DNA from: Leptodactylus fallax
Taxonomy: Eukaryota; Chordata; Amphibia; Anura; Leptodactylidae
Length of the DNA stretch: 64,000 nucleotides
Assembly (NCBI GenBank): GCA_947044405.1
Contig: CAMRHE010000166.1
Coordinates: 930,001 to 994,000, forward strand
Reading direction: 5' to 3'
In this document: positions 56,877 to 64,000 of the stretch, one piece after another
How positions within the stretch are numbered: position 1 is the first letter of the stretch
Layout: every line of letters begins with the position of its first letter
Position numbers and translations under genes: made by a program
The notes under the pieces: generated by a model
Seen by the model: only the letters and a program-made list of their open reading frames with translations
What the model was told of the DNA's origin: nothing
The model's database searches: none

Positions 56877-58485
56877 CAGTCATATGAAAAAGTTTGGGCA
56901 CCCCTATTAATCTTAATCATTTTTAGTTCTAAATATTTGGGTGTTTGTAACAGCCATTTCAATTTGATATATCTAATAACTGATGGACACAGTAATATTT
57001 CAGGATTGAAATGAGGTTTATTGTACTAACAGAAAATGTGCAATATGCATTAAACCAAAATTTGACCGGTGCAAAAATTTGGGTACCCTTATCATTTTAT
57101 TGATTTGAATACTCCTAACTACTTTTTACTGACTTACTGAAGCACAAACAGGTGTATCCAATCATGAGAAAAGGTATTTAAGGTGGCCAATTGCAAGTTG
57201 TTCTCCTATTTGAATCTCCTCTGAAGAGTGGCATCATGGGCTCCTCAAAACAACTCTCAAATGATCTGAAAACAAAGATTGTTCAACATAGTTGTTCAGG
57301 GGAAGGATACAAAAAGTTGTCTCAGAGATTTAACCTGTCAGTTTCCACTGTGAGGAACATAGTAAAGAAATGGAAGACTACAGGGACAGTTCTTGTTAAG
57401 CCCAGAAGTGGCAGGCCAAGAAAAATATGAGAAATGCAGAGAAGAAGAATGGTGAGAACAGTCAAGGACAATCCACAGACCACCTCCAAAGAGCTGCAGC
57501 ATCATCTTGCTGCAGATGGTGTCACTGTGCATCGGTCAACAATACAGCACACTTTGCACAAGGAGAAGCTGTATGGGAGAGTGATGCGAAAGAAGCCGTT
57601 TCTGAAAGCACGCCACAAACAGAGTCGCCTGAGGTATGCAAAAGCACATTTGGACAAGCCAGCTTCATTTTGGAAGAAGGTCCTGTGGACTGATGAAACA
57701 AAGATTGAGTTGTTTGGTCATACAAAAAGGCGTTATGCATGGGTTTAAAAAAACACAGCATTCCAAGAAAAACACTTGCTACCCACTGTAAAATTTGGTG
57801 GAGGTTCCATCATGCTTTGGGGCTGTGTGGCCAATGCCGGCACCGGGAATCTTGTTAAAGTTGAGGGTCGCATGGATTCAACTCAGTATCAGCAGATTCT
57901 TGAGAATAATGTACAAGAATCAGTGACGAATTTGAAGTTACGCCGGGGATGGATATTTCAGCAAGACAATGATCCAAAACACAGCTCCAAATCTACTCAG
58001 ACATTCATGCAGAGGAACAATTACAATGTTCTGGAATGGCCATCCCAGTCCCCAGACCTGAATATCATTTACATCTGTGGGATAATTTGAAGCGGGCTGT
58101 CCATGCTCGGCGACCATCAAACTCAACTGAACTGGAATTGTTTTGTAAAGAGGAATGGTCAAAAATACCTTCATCCAGGATCCAGGAACTGATTAAAAGC
58201 TACAGGAAGCGACTAGAGGCTGTTATTTTTGCAAAAGGAGGATCTACTAAATATTAATGTCACTTTTCTGTTGAGGTGCCCATACTTTTGCACCGGTCAA
58301 ATTTTGGTTTAATGCATATTGCACATTTTCTGTTAGTACAATAAACCTCATTTCAATCCTGAAATATTACTGTGTCCATCAGTTATTAGATATATCAAAT
58401 TGAAATGGCTGTTGCAAACACCCAAATATTTAGAACTAAAAATGATTAAGATTAATAGGGGTGCCCAAACTTTTTCATATGACTG
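56877..58485 (+). mobile_element. Tc1 element, family of 61727-63375, 1609 bp
   Basis: CAGTCATATGAAAAAGTTTG at the left and the inverse ending TTTTTCATATGACTG at the right, with TA on both sides. Long inverted repeats of about 200 bp. It lacks about 40 bp (near 57148) present in the copy at 62010-62050. Confidence 0.92.
57236..58257 (+). pseudogene. Tc1 transposase, three inactivating changes
   Basis: Collinear with the intact gene at 62125-63147. A Ser codon is TGA at 57427-57429 just after the DNA-binding domain (RPRKI). A further stop (TAA) lies at about 57746-57748 next to an altered A-run. A one-base loss near 58065 in the NII-EHLW box removes the frame at the third catalytic acid. The first two acids ([23 protein letters not shown]) are kept. 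Ends GGSTKY. Confidence 0.92.
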
Positions 58486-58512
58486 TATATATATATATAT
58501 ACTGTATATATA

Positions 58513-60143
58513 CAGTACAGACCAAAGTTTGGACACACCTTCTCATTCCAAGAGTTTTCTGTATTTTCATGACTATGAAAAATGGTAGATTCACACTGAA
58601 GGTATCAAAACTATGAATTAACACATGTGGAATTATATACTTAACAAAAAAGTGTGAAACAACTGAAAATATGTCTTATATTCTAGGTTCTTCAAAGTAG
58701 CCACCTTTTGCTTTGATTACTGCTTTGCACACTCTTGGCATTCTCTTGATGAGCTTCAAGAGGTAGTCACCTGAAATGGTTTTCACTTCACAGGTGTGCC
58801 CTGTCAGGTTTAATAAGTGGGATTTCTTGCCTTATAAATGGGGTTGGGACCATCAGTTGTGTTGTTCAGAAGTCAGGTGGATACACAGCTGATAGTCCTA
58901 CTGAATGGAGTGTTAGAATTTGTATTATGGCAAGAAAAAAAGCAGCTAAGTAAAGAAAAACGAGTGGCCATCATTACTTTAAGAAATGAAGGTCAGTCAG
59001 TCTGAAAAATTGGGAAAACTTTGAAAGTGTCCCCAAGTGCAGTGGCCAAAACCATCAAGCGCTACAAAGAAACTGGCTCACATGAGGACCGCCCCAGGAA
59101 AGGAAGACCAAGAGTCACCTCTGCTGCGGAGGATAAGTTCATCCGAGTCACCAGCCTCAGAAATCGCAGGTTAACAGCAGCTCAGATTAGAGACCAGGTC
59201 AATGCCACACAGAGTTCTAGCAGCAGACACATCTCTACAACAACTGTTAAGAGGAGATTGTGTGCAGCAGGCCTTCATGGTAAAATAGCTGCTAGGAAAC
59301 CACTGCTAAGGACAAGCAACAAGCAGAAGAGACTTGTTTGGGCTAAAGAACACAAGGAATGGACATTAGACCTGTGGAAATCTGTGCTTTGGCATAATGA
59401 GTCCAAATTTGAGATCTTTGGTTCCAACCACCGTGTCTTTGTGCGACGCCGAAAAGGTGAACGAATGGACTCTACATGCCTGGTTCCCACCGTGAAGCAT
59501 GGAGGAGGAGGTGTGATGGTGTGGGGGTGCTTTGCTGGTGACACTGTTGGGGATTTATTCAAAATTGAAGGAATACTGAAAAAGCATGGTTACCACAGCA
59601 TCTTGCAGCGGCATGCTATTCCATCTGATTTGCATTTAGTTGGACCATCATTTATTTTTCAACAGGACAATGATCCCAAACACACCTCCAAACTGTGTAA
59701 GGGCTATTTGACCAAGAAGGAGAGTGATGGGGTGCTACGCCAGATGACCTGGCCTCCACAGTCACCAGACCTGAACCCAATCAAGATGGTTTGGGGTGAG
59801 CTGGACCGCAGAGTGAAGGCAAAAGGGCCAACAAGTGCTAAGCATCTCTGGGAACTCCTTCAAGATTGTTGGAAGACCATTTCAGGTGACTACCTCTTGG
59901 AGCTCATCAAGAGAATGCCAAGAGTGTGCAAAGCAGTAATCAAAGCAAAAGGTGGCTACTTTGAAGAACCTAGAATATAAGACATATTTTCAGTTGTTTC
60001 ACACTTTTTTGTTAAGTATATAATTCCACATGTGTTAATTCATAGTTTTGATGCCTTCAGTGTGAATCTACAATTTTTATAGTCATGAAAATACAGAAAA
60101 CTCTTGGAATGAGAAGGTGTGTCCAAACTTTTGGCCTGTACTG
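58513..60143 (+). mobile_element. Tc1 element of a third family, 1631 bp
   Basis: CAGTACAGACCAAAGTTTGG at the left and the inverse ending TTTTGGCCTGTACTG at the right, TA on both sides. Inverted repeats extend well over 100 bp. Confidence 0.92.
58927..59980 (+). pseudogene. Tc1 transposase, third family, inactive
   Basis: The start MARKK at 58927 is put out of frame by an extra A in the A-run that follows. In the correct frame a TGA stands at 59003-59005 where an Arg codon would be expected (CpG decay). From 59021 the frame is open for 319 codons: VSPSAVAKTIKRYKETGSHE (helix-turn-helix), HGGGGVMVWGCFAGDTVGD, and the end GGYFEEPRI. The first catalytic acid is changed (VLWHNESKFEIFG, Asp to Asn), the second is kept ([12 protein letters not shown]) and the third is changed (LNPIKMVWGEL, Glu to Lys). 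Inactive. Confidence 0.92.
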
Positions 60144-60179
60144 TATATCCATACACATAAGGGTATACATTTATTATAA

Positions 60180-60870
60180 AAACTCACAAGTTCATGGCAA
60201 TCCCAAAAATTCCTATATCATAGATGACAATTTATAATCTACATTCAAACCTCTAGGTTTCAGAATGTTGAGTTTGTATATCCACTCAAGTTCTCTGTGT
60301 TTCAATATATGTTTTCTGTTACCACCCTGTCTTAATGACGGGACATGGTCAATAATTCAAAATTTAAGCTGATTTTCCATGTGTTTGTACTCGACAAAGT
60401 GCTTTGAAATTGGGAGATCTTTTTCCTAATAGTATATCGCTGTTGGTTCAACCCAGTTTTCAGGTCCAACGCGGTCTCCCCTATATATGCTAGGTTGCAG
60501 GACTTGAGATCTAGAGTGGACCATGGTAAATTTATTGTCTGGATCTACTCTATTCAAATAAGAATGGAATTCACTTGCGTGAATGAAGTTCCCATTCAGA
60601 ACCCGTCCATAGGAGGAAGAAGTCGTCTATGTATCACCACCACCGGAGCACATGGCTGAAATGGTGGGACACATAGACAAGGCCCTCCACCAGGACTGTC
60701 ATCACAATATTATTATAAGGGAGTGCCATATTGGTGCTTATTGCGGTACCACGCAATTGTAAATAAAAATCTTCACCGAATAAAAAATAGTTGTGTGTCA
60801 AAACCAAATGTAACAACTGTAATACGAAAGAACCTATATCTGGTGCATAGTCCGATATACAGTAATACAT
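60180..60870 (-). pseudogene. Penelope-like RT/GIY-YIG remnant of the 42060-63407 element
   Basis: On the minus strand: FVLQLLHLVLTHNYFLFGED with FYLQLRGTAISTNMALPYNN (RT fingers/palm, 60690-60840). The YADD-type catalytic box expected next is not clear. A GIY-YIG block CNLAYIGETALDLKTGLNQQ follows (about 60440-60500). The C-terminal part has LEWIYKLNIL-type sequence (about 60240-60290). Several stops and shifts, and the N-terminal RT half is missing. Clearly a different lineage from the element at 37401-39089. Confidence 0.75.
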
Positions 60871-61424
60871 TTTTGTTTTACTGCATCCAAGCCTCTTTCA
60901 TGCTTAATTGATGTATATAATGATATAACAAATCAAACTAATATAATCTCACACTCTGCTAGAATTTCAATTTCTCGCAACTTTCCCAGGAGTTGTAGTT
61001 TATATAGTCTTATAGTCTGTAGAATTGTAGTTTATATTATATATGTTTTTGCATTATTTTATTTATATTTATTTCTAAAAAAAATGTTTGTTACTTTTTA
61101 TTTTTATTTAGAACTTGGTCAGGCTTTGGACATAGGCACTATACACATATAAAAATGCCCTCCTATACGTATATAAGTAATAATCATAGTGGGAGCGTTA
61201 CTAACTTAACGTTTAATGTGAAAAACTTAATAAAAAATACTCATAACTAAGGCTAAAAGATCTGACCATCAGTCAGTTAATATATCACACACCAGATTTC
61301 GAATGCTGTTGCGGTATTGTCAAAGTAGTGCAGGTTCTGTTGGAAGTTTTTCACATTAAAAGTTAAGTTTTAGTTACTCCAGACTATGACTTTATACATT
61401 CACAAGGGCCTGTGAGGTCAATGC
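60871..61424. other. Non-coding part of the Penelope-like element
   Basis: AT-rich, between the coding remnant and the inverted arm. No ORF or recognised motif. Confidence 0.4.
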
Positions 61425-61726
61425 ACACTACTGTAGTGTGGTTACCGCATCAGAGTGAGCACATGGACCTATGTGCTTGGAGCATGTGTCCCAGTAATGG
61501 GATATAGCTCAGCACATGGCTTGGTTGACATCAAACAGTTGTTCACATGGCGATGTGTGAAACCCCTATAATCTGGATATAAACTGATCGCCCAGTAATA
61601 CCTTTATAAAAGAGCTAGGAGTGGTATTTGCCTTTGACTGTATTCTATAACATAGTTATTTTTGCTGATTTAAGTTGCCTTAGTTATTATATAAGTGATG
61701 TTTGAGCAATGTGCGTTTGACAAATA
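61425..61726 (+). repeat. Inverted terminal arm of the Penelope-like element, arm B
   Basis: Reverse complement of 42640-42990 (tgcttggagcatgtgtccca, gttgacatcaaacagttgt, gatcgcccagtaat). Ends at the TA where a Tc1 inserted. Confidence 0.8.
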
Positions 61727-63375
61727 CAGTCATATGAAAAAGTTTGGGCACCCCTATTAATCTTAATCATTTTTAGTTCTAAATATTTGGGTGTTTGCAA
61801 CAGCCATTTCAATTTGATATATCTAATAACTGATGGACACAGTAATATTTCAGGATTGAAATGAGGTTTATTGTACTAACAGAAAATGTGCAATATGCAT
61901 TAAACCAAAATTTGACCGGTGCAAAAATTTGGGTACCCTTACCATTTTATTGATTTGAATACTCCTAACTACTTTTTACTAACTTACTGAAGCACAAAAT
62001 TGGTTTTGTAACCTCACTGAGCTTTGAACTTCATAGCCAGGTGTATCCAATCATGAGAAAAGGTATTTAAGGTGGCCAATTGCAAGTTGTTCTCCTATTT
62101 GAATCTCCTCTGAAGAGTGGCATCATGGGCTCCTCAAAACAACTCTCAAATGATCTGAAAACAAAGATTGTTCAACATAGTTGTTCAGGGGAAGGATACA
62201 AAAAGTTGTCTCAGAGATTTAACCTGTCAGTTTCCACTGTGAGGAACATAGTAAGGAAATGGAAGACTACAGGGACAGTTCTTGTTAAGCCCAGAAGTGG
62301 CAGGCCAAGAAAAATATCAGAAAGGCAGAGAAGAAGAATGGTGAGAACAGTCAAGGACAATCCACAGACCACCTCCAAAGAGCTGCAGCATCATCTTGCT
62401 GCAGATGGTGTCACTGTGCATCGGTCAACAATACAGCACACTTTGCACATGAAGAAGCTGTATGGGAGAGTGATGCGAAAGAAGCCATTTCTGAAAGCAC
62501 GCCACAAACAGAGTCGCCTGAGGTATGCAAAAGCACATTTGGACAAGCCAGCTTCATTTTGGAAGAAGGTCCTGTGGACTGATGAAACAAAGATTGAGTT
62601 GTTTGGTCATACAAAAAGGCGTTATGCATGGCGTCCAAAAAACACAGCATTCCAAGAAAAACACTTGCTACCCACTGTAAAATTTGGTGGAGGTTCAATC
62701 ATGCTTTGGGGCTGTGTGGCCAATGCCGGCACCGGGAATCTTGTTAAAGTTGAGGGTCGCATGGATTCAACTCAGTATCAGCAGATTCTTGAGAATAATG
62801 TACAAGAATCAGTGACGAATTTGAAGTTACGCCGGGGATGGATATTTCAGCAAGACAATGATCCAAAACACAGCTCCAAATCTACTCAGGCATTCATGCA
62901 GAGGAACAATTACAATGTTCTGGAATGGCCATCCCAGTCCCCAGACCTGAATATCATTGAACATCTGTGGGATAATTTGAAGCGGGCTGTCCATGCTCGG
63001 CGACCATCAAACTTAACTGAACTGGAATTGTTTTGTAAAGAGGAATGGTCAAAAATACCTTCATCCAGGATCCAGGAACTGATTAAAAGCTACAGGAAGC
63101 GACTAGAGGCTGTTATTTTTGCAAAAGGAGGATCTACTAAATATTAATGTCACTTTTCTGTTGAGGTGCCCATACTTTTGCACCGGTCAAATTTTGGTTT
63201 AATGCATATTGCACATTTTCTGTTAGTACAATAAACCTCATTTCAATCCTGAAATATTACTGTGTCCATCAGTTATTAGATATATCAAATTGAAATTGCT
63301 GTTGAAAACACCCAAATATTTAGAACTAAAAATGATTAACATTAATAGGGGTGCCCAAACTTTTTCATATGACTG
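61727..63375 (+). mobile_element. Complete Tc1 element, 1649 bp
   Basis: Both termini intact (CAGTCATATGAAAAAG and its inverse), TA at 61725-61726 and 63376-63377, inverted repeats of about 200 bp with few mismatches. Encodes an uninterrupted transposase. Confidence 0.95.
62125..63147 (+). CDS. Tc1 transposase, intact, 340 aa
   Basis: DDE transposase that excises the element and pastes it at TA. The start is the ATG at 62125 (MGSSKQLSNDLKTKIVQ); an upstream in-frame extension to 62080 has no ATG context of its own and would exceed the usual length. Paired-type helix-turn-helix DNA-binding region at about residues 8-110 (STVRNIVRKWKTTGTVLVKP, then basic RPRKISERQRRR). Catalytic acids: Asp153 (LWTDETKIELFG), Asp244 ([11 protein letters not shown]) and Glu279 (LNIIEHLWDNLK), giving the DD34E spacing of Tc1. 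Ends IFAKGGSTKY. The stop is followed by the right inverted repeat. No defect is visible; activity is an inference. Confidence 0.95.
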   Translation: MGSSKQLSNDLKTKIVQHSCSGEGYKKLSQRFNLSVSTVRNIVRKWKTTGTVLVKPRSGRPRKISERQRRRMVRTVKDNPQTTSKELQHHLAADGVTVHRSTIQHTLHMKKLYGRVMRKKPFLKARHKQSRLRYAKAHLDKPASFWKKVLWTDETKIELFGHTKRRYAWRPKNTAFQEKHLLPTVKFGGGSIMLWGCVANAGTGNLVKVEGRMDSTQYQQILENNVQESVTNLKLRRGWIFQQDNDPKHSSKSTQAFMQRNNYNVLEWPSQSPDLNIIEHLWDNLKRAVHARRPSNLTELELFCKEEWSKIPSSRIQELIKSYRKRLEAVIFAKGGSTKY

Positions 63376-63422
63376 TATATTTCTGTGCTGCTTTGGACTT
63401 TCTTTTACTATGAATTCATGTA

Positions 63423-64000
63423 GTTATATCTGCATACATACTGCACAACTGAGAGAAGTCATTTGATCCTCACTGCTTTGTAAAGATTCTTACTAATTGC
63501 ATAATGATTTACTAAAATGCATATAATTTTCCTAGATGATTAGAATGGAACTAAAATGCTTCTAATTTTTTTTCCCTGTGGAAGGCACACCCGATCACTA
63601 AGGAAATGACAATGCTTTTGATAGTTTTATTGACTTCAGCCTATTTGCCTAGATTTCCCAATACCATACCTCTCTCCTGCAGCAATGCGGTAGTACATAC
63701 TTTCCAGTCTCTGGACTTAGTTGCTGCAGCTATTGTTAATGAGCTTGTTAAAGATTCTATAAAGTATGTGCCCTTTCTGTTTCAATCATGCCTTGCCTGA
63801 AGAAAAAGGCAGAAACATGAACTGTTTGTCTATGTTAGTCAAGTGATAACTTCTGTTGCGCAACTTCTCTGCTATTAGAAATCAAGTCAGGGCAGACAAG
63901 TCCAGTTAAGTCAGGTCTGGTTGCAGTGAAATTTTCAAAAACATTCTACTATAGTTCTCCAAAATGATCCAATCAACATTACCTTTAGGGGTTGTTCACA
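63423..64000. other. Flanking intergenic DNA, nothing recognised
   Basis: Begins right after the second copy of the 15-bp duplication. The 64-codon ORF at 63606-63800 has no domain. Confidence 0.45.

Overview
This window looks like a gene-poor stretch of a vertebrate genome, most likely an anuran amphibian. The basis is its transposon mix: several Tc1 families, a DIRS1 element, Ngaro elements with a hydrolase gene, Penelope-like elements (PLEs), L2-like and L1/Tx1-like LINEs, one endogenous retrovirus, hAT elements, and TTAA-flanked palindromic MITEs of the T2 kind known from frogs. I see no host protein-coding exon, no tRNA or rRNA gene and no prokaryotic feature. Every ORF that I can identify is transposon- or retrovirus-derived, and most are broken by frameshifts, stops or CpG-type decay. 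Two genes are open: an L2-like LINE polyprotein (53121-56033) and a Tc1 transposase (62125-63147).

Layout. 1-9151: AT-rich intergenic DNA with palindromic MITEs, a dispersed tandem-type repeat and a hAT element with a perfect 8-bp target duplication (6683-8708). 9152-14428: a DIRS1 element with both inverted termini and an internal complementary region that matches the joined ends. 16819-18930: a palindromic, apparently PLE-derived element with a 16-bp target duplication, split by a Tc1. 20065-22213: a truncated L2 LINE. 22575-23560: an L1 3' end. 23752-25139: a decayed Tc1. 26494-27830: a hAT element made of hairpins. 28126-28869: another truncated L2. About 28890-36400 (minus strand): a Ngaro element (gag, RT, RNase H, tyrosine recombinase, SGNH hydrolase) interrupted by an L1 with a 15-bp duplication. 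36580-37388: the 3' part of a second Ngaro. 37401-39089: a Penelope-like element. 39197-41582: a hAT element inside a T2-type palindrome.

42060-63407 is the most striking part. A Penelope-like element on the minus strand, bounded by a 15-bp direct repeat, has been inflated from about 3 kb to 21 kb by nested insertions. These are five Tc1 elements, one T2-type element, one endogenous retrovirus inside one of the Tc1s, and one full-length L2 LINE inside the retrovirus. Each layer except the LINE can be delimited by its target duplication, so the relative order of many insertions can be read directly.

The genes do not form a host pathway. They are independent mobile elements, each with its own replication machinery, layered on one another. 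Coordinates of TE ends that rest on target duplications (hAT, Tc1, ERV, DIRS, PLE, L1) are exact to a few bases. Ends of the Ngaro elements and of the LINE 5' truncations are approximate. Family names come from recognised motifs; no database search was run.
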